A stretch of 64,000 nucleotides of DNA from Solea solea (Eukaryota; Chordata; Actinopteri; Pleuronectiformes; Soleidae). The notes under the pieces were generated by a model, which worked only from the letters and a program-made list of their open reading frames with translations, ran no database searches and was not told the origin of the DNA. The position numbers and the translations under genes were made by a program. Below, one piece after another: positions 24,701 to 38,474 of this stretch (within the stretch, counting starts at the first letter, position 1; every line of letters begins with the position of its first letter). Where the stretch lies: positions 18,576,686 to 18,640,685 of the forward strand of contig NC_081143.1 in the NCBI RefSeq assembly GCF_958295425.1, given 5' to 3'.

Positions 24701-25850
24701 ATAAAAGCACAACTGAACCACGCAGCCAAAAGTATACTGTGAATGGCGCACTCATGGTGCCAGGATGGAAACATTTTATATCTAAAATATAAAAGAGCTT
24801 TAGGCAAAATAACATCAGATGCTACATATAAATGAATGTTACATTAAACAGCTGTTTGTCTTCTCCATTTCAGTACAACAGGTCACTCCTAGTCACATGT
24901 ATCTCATCTACTAATGCTGCCTCTGTAGATGCATACAGTGGGAAATACTATCAGACGAAAATACTACTGAGCAAAATTAAACTGTGTGTGAAAATCTCAA
25001 GTTTTCCTTGAGCTCTAAATCTCATCCTCTGTCCAACTAGTTCTTTCCATGTACTGTATATGCTGCCTATTTAATACCAGTCAATTATCATTTTTGTCAT
25101 TTATTTTTATATTGATTTTAGAAGGTATGATGTACTGTGGTTTCATTTTTAAATATTTACAATTTGCATCATGTTATACTTTTTATTTTGAAAATACAGT
25201 ACTTTATTTCCAGGCCAAATGTGAAGAGCTTTTTGTAAGCAACCAGCCCAAACAATGTTTTGTAAATTGTTGACAATGGTTGGTTCACATTTTTTGACTT
25301 ACATCTTAAGACATGTTTCATACAGATTGGTGAGAAATTGGTGAGTTAACAGCATGGTTGTACAGGGGGAAATGTAAATTTTGAGCTCATTTAGCCACTT
25401 AAAAAAAACTACTTTTTAGAGACATTATTTTAGAAGTCAGCCATAGATTCCTTTACTTCCAATCACAGACCTGCATAAAAGGGATAATGCCATAAACATA
25501 AAAACTATGATGGGGCCTTTCTGGCTGCTCATTCAACATATGAACCTCAAAACGTTTAATGAATGAGACACTAGTCTTAACAAAGAGACTTTTAAGTGTC
25601 TGGGTCCTCTTTCCTTAGCCCTCTGCTGTGATATTTAATGGAAGCATTAAACAACGTTATTGCTCAAAAAAACAACACACTCCTTGAAGTTGAAGAGAAT
25701 AAGAATAAGCACAGTGTCACCTAGTGGTGTCAGACTCACATCCCAATCCCACAAAGAACTGTTTTTTTCCCCAAACTTTTTGTCATTTTTGACCAACTAA
25801 ATCAGACACATCAAGAAAACATGAAAACATATCAAATGTATTTTTGGATA
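24701..25850. other. intergenic region between smurf2 and kpna2
   Basis: No gene is visible. It is AT-rich unique sequence. A motif at about 25720-25735 (minus strand CCACTAGGTGACAC) resembles a CTCF core with one mismatch. Confidence 0.5.
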
Positions 25851-25856
25851 TTTATT
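25851..25856 (-). terminator. kpna2: kpna2 polyadenylation signal AATAAA
   Basis: TTTATT on the plus strand reads AATAAA on the minus strand, 126 nt past the kpna2 stop codon, the expected place for a short 3' UTR. Confidence 0.6.
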
Positions 25857-25981
25857 ATAACAAATATTTGTATCCAGCTTTGTCTGTTAGATACAAAGAC
25901 AAATATCTACAAAAGCAAATATAAAAACAAAGTAAACAAAAAATATATATAAATTATGTTACAAACAGCAAACTAGGCATA

Positions 25982-26062
25982 TTAAAACTTGAAAGAGATT
26001 TGTTCATCGGGGATCGGGAAGGAATAGCACTCTTCTGTAGCCTTAGGAGACACATTTTCTTT
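25982..26062 (-). CDS. kpna2: kpna2 coding exon 10 (C-terminus and stop)
   Basis: 26 codons and TAA, with acceptor tttcag. It encodes an acidic and polar tail ending in DEQISFKF, comparable in place and form to the PGTFNF tail of KPNA2. Confidence 0.92.
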   Translation of the reverse strand, partial: KENVSPKATEECYSFPIPDEQISFKF

Positions 26063-29000
26063 CTGAAAGACAGGAGCAATAGAGGATTATAAAGTCTTGT
26101 TTTATGGGTGGTTTCATGGACATGGATTAAGATATACTGACTGATTAAGAATTGATATTAGCAAGAAAAGGGTATGTTGCAAACTGGTAACAGACAACTT
26201 TCAGTTCCCTCGCAGGCAGTAAATGGTTCACGGTCATAAAGACACAGCAGTATTATGACACTGGTAAGTACACTGGTACTTTTCCTCAGAGCAGGTGTTA
26301 TGTCATAATAAGCACCCATGCATGAAAAAACATCAGGTGAACACTATTTGGATACAGAATAAACTGGGTCATCGGTTTTCTGTGGAAAATACATTCTGGT
26401 AGCTCTGTGAATAACGAAGTGAAAGCAGTGCTTATAGGGAAGTTAATATTTAAGCTGCATTTGTAATGTAATCTCTGTGGATCAATAGATCACTGTAATC
26501 GACACTGGCGCTGATCTTTGTTGTCCTCTTCTCAATCATTTTCAGGTTCAGATTTATCAAAATGTAGTTATCATTTCTGTGTGCCTGACCTATAGGAGCA
26601 CCTGTTATCAACAACACACACCTCTTCAGAGAAAAATCTGTGGATAGTGTTGAAAGAGGACCTGTAGACAGCTTCGTTCTCATGGGACTGCAGTGATTCG
26701 ATCTTTTCCAAACCACCCAACTCTTCAATTATAAGGCACAGTCTCTCAGCCTCACCATCTTCTTGTGCCACCTGTGTGGAAAGGGAAAAAAAGAGTTAGC
26801 TCCCCACACAATAGATTAACCTGTGACGGCACATTTAAATCCATGACTGTCAACAAACAATTTCCATTATTTAATCTCTAATACAAGATCAAATTGAGAC
26901 CTGCCTTTAATCTTAGATTCATGGATACCTACTAAAAGGAGAAGTAAGGAGTAAGAAAACATTTTAAGGTTAGTATCTCTTAAATCTTTTTCCTTCCTTG
27001 CTGTTTTGTTGATCAAACATCAGAACCTTTTTTTCCCCTGCATCTTCCTTCACGTCTAGTCTATTTAAAAGGCATTATACAGTCCATGTTAGGCAGCACA
27101 GATTTCATCTAAAAAGGTATGATTCATTCTATCTAAAATAAGAGTTTGTTTACTTGTAATATATTGTGGATTGTGTCCAGGATGACCAAGACAATCTTGC
27201 TGTCTTTGGCATTCAGTAGGTTGAGCAGAGGCCCCAGCACACTGCAGCTGATGAGGTAGGCCACTTGCTCAACTGTTCCACCACTGACATAATTGGCAAC
27301 AGCCCATGCTGCCTCCCTCTGAGTCCTGAAGTCCCCCTAAACAGAAAAGAGGTCTCTGATGTTTCAGTAAGTATAGAAATACTAAAGACACTAAGGAAAT
27401 ACTAAATGAGCCTTTGTACATACACAAATCCATGAATGTATGATTGATCTTTTTTGACTAGAACAGGTTAGGATCAACTGCACAGCCATTTAAAACAACC
27501 AATATGCATGTAAATACACACACAATAGACAACATGCATACACATGCTATTATGCTCAACCAAGATTTCAAGGAAAGAGAGAGTTGAAGCCAAGACGCTT
27601 TTAAGGAGGGTAAATAAAAGCAGAAGACAACCATACCTAAACTAATAAGCACAACATATGAGTTACTTGCTTTGCTTTCTCACCTTGTTGAGGATCTCCA
27701 CCAGAATGGGAATCAGTCCTGCATTAATAACCTCCTGGATCTGGGAGCTCTTGCAAGCTGTGATGTTGGACACTGTCCAGGCTGCTTCTTTCTGGATGTT
27801 GGTCATGCGGTGACGCAGCAGGTCAGGGAATATCATTAGGGCACCTGCATTCAGAACATGCTGTGTGTGCTCATCGGTCCCAGTCACAATGTTGCCAGCT
27901 GCCTTCAGGGCTGGAGTCTGGGAAGTAAAAGGACAGAGTCACATCATTTTAGTCCTCACTATTAAGGAATTATATATTGTACAGCTGTTGGTGATGTTCA
28001 AGATTACAGTGCAATTTAATATTGAATTACTCTTTGTTCATCAAATCCTAAAGTACAACTAGACTCATCTTGTCCGGTAATACCTGACAATATTTTTGAT
28101 TTGAACACAAACTGTAAACTAAATGTACTAAACAACAGAAAGTATAGCCACAATGACATTAAACCAACTTAACATACCAAAATAGATAGCTCATCACAGG
28201 CAAGAAGCTGTATGAGGCGAGGCACCAGGCCAGCCTGCAACACCACCTCTATTCTTTCATTGGAGCCATCAGTCAGGTAGGACAAAGCCAAACAGGTGTC
28301 TGCCAGGATCCCACTGTCGTCATGGTGCAGGAGACGTAGCAGGGCGGGGAGCACCTGTTGCACTGCTGTCAAAGGAGGGGCTGATTCCTTGTTCCGACAT
28401 AGGTTGGACAGCATCCAGGTAATACTACGCAGGAAGTTAAGCTGGTGTGATGGGTTAAGAGTCAAATGTTATTTTGGAACCTCAAAGCGTCATTACATGA
28501 TGCTTATACAACAATGCTTATCAAGCATCATGTAATGAATGATACATTAATTTAGCATTAATGCATCAATGCTAAATTAAGATTCATATCATACATTTTT
28601 AATCTAAATACAGGTGCAGCTGTTGGATGTAATTCCTTATCTTCCCAAAGCAAATATTTTTCAAAGGAGACACAAAAGTAATATAGGCACATTTTAATGC
28701 TCGTAATTACAACAGGCTTCGAATGTATCTGGTTCGAATATACAAGGTCTTCAAAGGGCTACAGTGTCATGTACAATAGTGCATCTCACTGTAACTATCG
28801 CCTGAGTTCATGAGAATCTCCACAAAGAGTAGAAGTGCATCTTAAACTGAGCAGTCATGTTAATAAAATGAAAAACATACAGGAAACAGAGACAGGTCAG
28901 GGGTTGCCAGAATGGCCAGGATCCTGCGGAGTCCACCATGTTTAATCACAAGGTCTCTGAAGTTGGATCCATCACCTGAGTTTAGGAGAACACATTCAGT

Positions 29001-31051
29001 CATCTCTCGTCACCAGAGCAATCACAGCACAGAACAAAGAAAACTGACATTGTGAAATTGCTTAGATTTACTTCAACATAATTTAGTGACACATATCAAA
29101 AGCTGTGCTTCTGTAAGCAGCCAAAACCTCGGAGCTGCTGAGATGATTGACATTGCTGCTGCAGCTTCACTGAATGAATTAAAGCTTTAAACTAAGCTCA
29201 AAATAAAGCTGGATGGATACATTACTAGTTGTAATGTATCTATCAACCCAACCTTTGTGTTTTTGATACATGTTAGCTAAAAAAAAAAGAAAAAACCTTG
29301 CAGTGTCTGGGTTAATCCTATCCTTCACTAATTGATTTGGCAGCTTAGTCTTAATGATGGAGGTTCCGAGCTTACTTGAGAGTGGACAAAGACCAGCATG
29401 ACCTACTACATTGAAAGTAATGGATTTGTGAGCGAAAAAGACTGCATTGGTTCCATGGTCACCTTGTTATCTCGCATGAATTACCTTTGGATTGAGCTCA
29501 ACAACACACTCACTGACAATCATTAACATACTTTGATTCAACTGAAAAATCCCTCTGGAAACCAACAACACCTGCAAACACTAAAGATCCTAACATATAA
29601 CAAATGCCAGGAAACATGAAAATGAAACACAAAGAGTGCCTACATGCCTGCAATGTTACCCAGGGCACAAATGGCCTGTTCACTTATGTGCAGGTTGGGC
29701 GAAGACATCAGATTGATGAAGGCTGGGATGGCTCCTGCTTCCACTACAACGGTGGTCTCGTACGAGGTACCCGAGGCAATGTTGGTCAGGGCCCAAGCTG
29801 CCTCAAACTGGATGGGAGGACATTCCGACCATGCCAGGAAGTCAACAAACCTTGTGATGATGCCAGCATCAATCATTTTTCTCACAGGGGGGTGTTTTTC
29901 TCTGGAGAGAAGTTTTCTGAATGTCAGCAAGGAGAAGAAAAAAAAAGACAACTGAGATTTTAATCAAGGGAAGGTAGTTTCAAGGAAACAGAGTTATAGC
30001 ATGTTATAGGTTATTTAAGAAACAGGTAACAGAGCCTTTAGTGGCAAACGTGCTCTTAATTCTAAGGCCACCGAAAGTTGTAGGTACCGTTTCAATTCCT
30101 CAATCACCAAGGTGTGTCATGTGAAGGGTCTGCACATTTATTTCCACCTGCCGTACATCCAAGTTACATTTCCATCCGCATATGTCCAAGCTTCTTTTGG
30201 ATCAACAACACATAAATATTGCCTTGATGCTCCAGGTCATGAATGACAATCTATAACAGCAATATAGTGTGACCTAACGGTCAAAAAAAACTTTTTACAC
30301 CAAACACTACTAGATATTTCCGAGTACATATCTCTCACTCTATATCACAGCCGTCAAAGATGTCAAAGTGTCCATGGTACCATTTATCTAATGAAATCAA
30401 AGTTCCACAAAGCAAAATTTAATCAGAGGCTTACGGTCAACAGTTTACTTCTTTAAAGGAGTGCAAAATAATTGTACCTGGCTGCCTGTGTGGCCTGCAG
30501 CTGGAGATGTGGGTTCTGGTTGTTTATACATTCTACGATCTGCTCCACAGACCAGCTCTGAGGTGGCTGCAGAAACAGAAAGCAGTGTTGTACCTCCTTA
30601 ATAACAGATAATCAAATATTTAATACATTAAATAAAAATGAGATTATTTCATATATTATGCCTTGTCCATTGTGCCCGTCATAAGCCAGTGGAGAAGCAG
30701 AGCAGACTGAAAAGTGTTAGTAGTTGCTAACAACCTGTGTATTTGAATCTTCAGGTGCAGACGGCTCATCCAAGAGACTGTCAACATTCCTTTTCTTCAG
30801 GATCTGCTCATCTTTCTTTGCTTTTCGGAGCTCCACCTTGACTTCCGCTCTCCTGCGTCTGAGCTCCTGAAAATGTTGACAACCATTATTAGAAAGAAAA
30901 AGTTTATACTTAATACCGGAACAGTGGATGGTTATCAGGATAGTCTTTGTAGTAATGGGTGCTAACAGTAACTGGCAGTGCTTACATTCGCATCCTTCCC
31001 TTTGTTTTTGAACTGGTTGATTCGAGATCCATCGTCGCTGTCATATGACAT
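25982..31051 (-). CDS. kpna2: kpna2 gene: importin subunit alpha (KPNA2/KPNA7 subfamily), complete CDS in ten exons
   Basis: Ten minus-strand exons join without a break into 1,563 nt (520 residues plus stop): 30986-31051, 30735-30866, 30478-30566, 29648-29916, 28881-28975, 28178-28441, 27684-27917, 27154-27336, 26622-26771, 25982-26062. The protein is the cytosolic NLS receptor that pairs with importin-beta. It has an IBB domain (residues about 9-55, ending [10 protein letters not shown]), ARM repeats (about 70-490) and a C-terminal tail ending FKF, as in other importin-alphas (human KPNA2, 529 aa). '[10 protein letters not shown]' and the synteny favour KPNA2; '[17 protein letters not shown]' also resembles KPNA7, so the paralog call is likely but not certain. 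Trp137, 226, 352 and 394 of the NLS groove are kept, but the equivalents of Trp184 and Trp273 are Cys179 and Leu268. Intron 4 uses a GC donor. Confidence 0.95.
26622..26771 (-). CDS. kpna2: kpna2 coding exon 9 (ARM 10, CAS-binding region)
   Basis: 50 codons, phase 0: [20 protein letters not shown] through FSEE. The HENEAVY motif matches KPNA2 HENESVY. This region contacts the export factor CAS in the family. Confidence 0.94.
27154..27336 (-). CDS. kpna2: kpna2 coding exon 8 (ARM 8-9)
   Basis: 61 codons, phase 0. [20 protein letters not shown] keeps the Glu, Trp394 and Asn398 of the minor NLS pocket. It continues to DTIHNILQ, followed by donor gtaaac. Confidence 0.94.
27684..27917 (-). CDS. 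kpna2: kpna2 coding exon 7 (ARM 6-7)
   Basis: 78 codons, phase 0. [19 protein letters not shown] and [19 protein letters not shown] are importin-alpha ARM repeats, with Trp352 and Asn356 of the minor NLS site present. Confidence 0.95.
28178..28441 (-). CDS. kpna2: kpna2 coding exon 6 (ARM 4-5)
   Basis: 88 codons, phase 0. It has [18 protein letters not shown] with groove Trp and Asn kept, and [20 protein letters not shown], where family members have ADTCWAISYL: the Trp is Leu here (codon TTG). Confidence 0.95.
28491..28580. repeat. two adjacent perfect hairpins in kpna2 intron 5
   Basis: The first is 28491-28537 (15-bp arms CATTACATGATGCTT and its complement, 17-nt loop). The second is 28547-28580 (13-bp arms TTAATTTAGCATT and complement, 8-nt loop). 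Together they may be the core of a palindromic MITE. Confidence 0.7.
28881..28975 (-). CDS. kpna2: kpna2 coding exon 5
   Basis: 95 nt encoding (G)[18 protein letters not shown] through ATPDLSLFP. The Asp of AGDG, part of the NLS-binding site in this family, is present. Confidence 0.93.
29648..29916 (-). CDS. kpna2: kpna2 coding exon 4 (ARM 1-3), ends at a GC donor
   Basis: 269 nt encoding [14 protein letters not shown] through [13 protein letters not shown]. It holds [13 protein letters not shown], with groove Trp and Asn kept. In the next repeat the usual Trp of EQAVWALGN is Cys (codon TGT). The exon must end at ...GCAG with intron start GCATGT: using the nearby GT instead would create an immediate stop. 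This is therefore a GC-AG intron. Confidence 0.93.
30042..30303 (+). repeat. dispersed repeat of unassigned family, copy A (kpna2 intron 3 side)
   Basis: It shares 'tttcaattcctcaatcacca', 'cacatttatt', 'gaatgacaat' and 'tttttacacc' in the same order with the inverted copy at 48666-48925 in a bptf intron. This copy has about 80 bp extra in the middle. It lies between kpna2 exons 3 and 4. Confidence 0.6.
30478..30566 (-). CDS. kpna2: kpna2 coding exon 3
   Basis: 89 nt encoding [18 protein letters not shown] to LQATQAA plus a split Arg. It corresponds to the linker and first ARM helix (KPNA2 NWSVDDIVKGINSSN). Donor gtacaa, acceptor tgcag. Confidence 0.93.
30735..30866 (-). CDS. kpna2: kpna2 coding exon 2 (IBB domain)
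   Basis: 44 codons, phase 0 at both ends. It encodes [20 protein letters not shown] and [16 protein letters not shown], the basic Arg/Lys-rich IBB helix. Confidence 0.94.
30986..31051 (-). CDS. kpna2: kpna2 coding exon 1 (start, IBB domain start)
   Basis: The ATG at 31051 has A at -3 and G at -2. It encodes 22 residues ending [12 protein letters not shown], the opening of the importin-beta-binding domain, then donor gtaagc. The 5' side of the exon runs to 31083, with acceptor ccacag. A weak-context upstream ATG 25 nt before the start opens a 12-codon uORF (with stop) overlapping the main start. Confidence 0.93.
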
Positions 31052-31400
31052 TCTGACCACTGACCAAGACAAACATGAAATCCCTGTGGAAAGACAGTAA
31101 TTTATCAATAAGTTGTCAAGGCAAAAAAGAAAAGAAAGGACAGGACTACACAAGGTTGAGACTGAGGAGAGAAAAGGATGAGACTGAAGAGACGAGGCAA
31201 AAATATCATGGACGGGGTAGTGTAGGAGTTTTCTAACTCCAGAAGATGGCAGTGTTGCAGCATTAAGGATACAAGATGCCATTACACTCCATAGAGGAAG
31301 AAGAACAGTTGTTTCAGTCAACCCAGAACAGGTTGAGAGATTCAGAAGAAGAGGTAATGGAAAAAAGAAGCCAGTAATGCAACACTACAGATGCCAATAT

Positions 31401-31825
31401 AGAGCTGGGAATCACAGGGTACCTGGTTCATGATACCAATAATATCACGATACAACGATTCTGTGAAAATCGAGACAATCATACAGCGATACATCACGAT
31501 ATCTGTCCAACTGAAGAAAACTAAACGTCTGTGAAAAGTTAAAAGTTTAGGATTTATCAGTTTATTCACAACATAGAGAACAAAGTGCATAAAGTCTATG
31601 TATCGAACATGGATGAGGCATCTCTTAACGTAGCTTTCTCTGCCATTATCCCACTATAAACTCCCTCTTCTTCGGCCAGGTAACTTTTGCCCAAGTCATT
31701 TGAGCAACGCCACCGCGAGGAGACATCAAGACAATATCAATATTCGCCCCAGTGTATCGATTATCGTATTGCACAAAGAAGGATGACTATATAATCACCA
31801 AATCAATATTTTGACCCAACCCTAT
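31401..31825 (-). mobile_element. hAT-like MITE in kpna2 intron 1
   Basis: It starts near 'gagctgggaatcac' and ends 'ttgacccaaccctatta', with internal 'tatcgattatcgtattgcac'. This is the pattern of a widespread teleost non-autonomous element ('gggttgggtcaaaat'). No ORF of note and no clear target duplication. Confidence 0.5.
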
Positions 31826-32619
31826 TAAACACCACTAAACAACTAACGAACCGGTTGTTCCAGATAAAAGCCAAGGTAACTAGTTGTTTTAGTGAATCAA
31901 ACATTGTAAAGGAAAGTGAGGAAAGTAGTAATGCCACACCTATTGTGAACAACTATCAAAAACTACAAATCTGACCAATTGTTTTAGTAAACCCAAACTG
32001 ATTGACAATGAAGGAGAAGAGGCAAAAATTGAAGAAAAGACTAATGATACATTAGAGATGCCATATGCCATACACACTAACTAACTGCCTGACTAGCTAT
32101 TTCAGATAAGCCGATGCAACTAGTTAATATATCAACCAATATAGGAAAGGAACTAACTAGGCAACTAGCTAGCTGGACAGTTGTTTTAGTCAACCCAAAC
32201 GAATTGAAAGTAAAGAAAAGAAGCGAGAAGGGACCTCCGAACTTCCGACATGGATTATTTATTTATTTTTCCCGTAAGAGACTGGGATGTGAAGTAATGT
32301 TCACACTCATATTCGACGCAGCGGTTGAGATGGGGTTTGAAAATCGTCAGTTACGGGTGTGAAGGCAGGAGTCAGGACAGGACACACCGCTGCTTGTGCG
32401 CCAGGTAACTAGTTAGAGAAGAACCGGCTGTCTAGTACATCATGTAGCTCCTCGCGCGCACAGTCTGCCTGTCAGGTACACCAACGCCCAAAAACTCATA
32501 CGAGAAAGCATGACACATTCGTGTCACAGGCAACGACAATAATGTCAACGACTCAATGAGTAATACATTTGGTTTATAGACGTTAACTCCGACAAAGAGA
32601 AAGTACGAATTGTGCTTAC

Positions 32620-32655
32620 CTGACAGATATTCTCTAGGTTTTTTTTTCCATCATC
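32620..32655 (-). other. kpna2: kpna2 5' non-coding exon (probable)
   Basis: A donor (CTGTCAG, then gtaagc) at 32620/32619 matches the acceptor at 31083, so a short 5' UTR exon is likely here. Its upstream end is an estimate. The intervening intron 1 (31084-32619) holds a MITE. Confidence 0.5.
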
Positions 32656-32663
32656 AATATGCA

Positions 32664-32708
32664 TGACGTCAGATATATGCCGCCTATTTCTTTCTGTCGT
32701 CTAATTGG
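32664..32708 (-). promoter_or_regulatory. kpna2: kpna2 core promoter motifs: CRE and CCAAT box
   Basis: A full palindromic CRE, TGACGTCA, lies at 32664-32671, and a minus-strand CCAAT at 32708-32704, just upstream of the proposed first exon. No TATA box is clear. These are motif matches only. Confidence 0.5.
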
Positions 32709-32954
32709 TCAGTTTGCTAAAAGCTCCTCCCCATCATTCGTGGTAAGAAGAGGGGAAAAAAAACACATCAAACAACAGAACCGCAGTCAAGGCGACCTCA
32801 GTCAGTATCGCGAGTTACACGGTCACAGTGTGTGATAATGGACTCCTGTGTGTTGCTGGAATGGATTAAATGCATTTATTAATCAGCCAACAGAATTGTC
32901 TCTCGAGCTATGTGATTTGTTAAAAAGCGCTTTATGCATACTACGTGGCGCGAT

Positions 32955-33027
32955 GACCCAGTGGCCTAATGGATAAGGCATCAGCCTCCGGAGCTGGGGA
33001 TTGTGGGTTCGAGTCCCATCTGGGTCG
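32955..33027 (+). tRNA. tRNA-Arg (anticodon CCG)
   Basis: The 73-nt gene folds as a full cloverleaf: acceptor GACCCAG pairs with CTGGGTC, the anticodon stem is TCAGC/GCTGG with loop CTCCGGA (anticodon CCG at 32988-32990), and the T arm contains GGTTCGAGTCC (B box, 33006-33016). The A box TGGCCTAATGG is intact. It has no intron. A TTTTT run at 33040-33044 serves as the RNA polymerase III terminator. It lies about 300 bp from the divergent kpna2 promoter. It appears functional and matches the vertebrate tRNA-Arg-CCG consensus closely, as I recall it. Confidence 0.97.
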
Positions 33028-33039
33028 ACTTTAGTTAAA

Positions 33040-33044
33040 TTTTT
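33040..33044 (+). terminator. Pol III terminator of tRNA-Arg
   Basis: TTTTT, 13 nt after the tRNA 3' end. Confidence 0.8.
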
Positions 33045-34033
33045 AAGTAGAATGTAGAGAAGGTGAACATTTCTCTTCATTTCCCTCATGCTATATAGAG
33101 CGTCATTTCCATAACTTAACTCAAGTTGTGCTTTTGTGATTGATAATTTTATTGTCAATTTTGCCATAACAAAAGGAGACGGACCTGAAATGAAAAGTTT
33201 AATACATAAACATCCATCCAAGCATCCAGTACTGCCTAGCTAGATCTTACGTTTTATCCTTTCCATCTAAAAAAGGTCCATGTGCTATCACATTTGATAA
33301 CCAATATCCCAGGTACGCTGGATGAAATTACATTATGTGGTTATCGAAATCATGAAGATAAAATGAGAAATGATGTACCTTTAATTTAAATATCCTGAGA
33401 CTTACCTTATACGTTGTTTTAAAAAAGAAATAAAACAGAATCCAGTTCTGAAAATAAATATAGATAAATGAATAAATCACATCTCACATTACCTTCTCAT
33501 TATTCCAATGTTAAATTTCTCCTCATGTTTACATGTTTACTGATTGTTCTTCTGTAACTGTGACAACTAGAAAACAACTGACTCTATTCACGTTAGGTTA
33601 ATGTCAAGTTTAGTGGGTTTCTTTTTCATTTTGGTAACTTTAGTTTGAGAGTATTCACTGGAAATTCTCAAATCTTGGCCCAGCAGAGGGCAGTGAAAAC
33701 CCATGCATGTACAGTACCTACCTACGCCATCAAAGCAGTATAAGTTTAAACATACCCTGAAATTGTGTTTATATTGTCTCCTAAAATGTCAAAATTAAGA
33801 AAAATAGGGTCAGGCCTATAAACCATACATTCTGAAGATTATGAACATTATTTTGGACTACACATGTGAAGCTAAACCTTTTTTTAAACAAAAATCCAAT
33901 TCAGAAAATGTCCCTTAGAAGAAGCAGGACCATGTTTCGCCTGGCAACAACCATTTATGAATGAAATGAGTGTCGCACCGTGTGTGGGACGTCCCACCAC
34001 CCCCCTCTCCTACCTCACGGCAGACGTGGGCCA
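33045..34033. other. intergenic region between tRNA-Arg and the c17orf58 homolog
   Basis: No gene is seen. It is AT-rich unique DNA containing the CTCF-like site at 33680-33693. Confidence 0.5.
33680..33693 (+). promoter_or_regulatory. CTCF-like binding motif
   Basis: CCAGCAGAGGGCAG fits the 14-bp vertebrate CTCF core (CCASYAGRKGGCRS) at every position. It lies between the tRNA/kpna2 promoter pair and the c17orf58 promoter, a plausible boundary position. Occupancy cannot be judged from sequence. Confidence 0.5.
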
Positions 34034-34040
34034 TATAAAA
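34034..34040 (+). promoter_or_regulatory. TATA box of the c17orf58 homolog
   Basis: TATAAAA lies 66 nt upstream of the ATG at 34100, which would place transcription start at about 34065 and give a short 5' UTR. Confidence 0.6.
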
Positions 34041-34099
34041 GTCCCAGGAATCCCAGTTCTGGAGCAGAACTTCAAGTGTGTCCACAGTGAACATCCAGG

Positions 34100-38474
<4,375 letters not shown>

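Noticed and set aside
24598..24704. Short plus-strand ORFs over the GGT tract near the smurf2 promoter
   Set aside because: Low-complexity sequence in the 5' region of an antisense gene, without similarity.
29604..29963. Plus-strand open frames of more than 100 codons at the kpna2 exon 4 position
   Set aside because: They are antisense shadows of the minus-strand importin-alpha exon, which has family similarity and correct splice sites.
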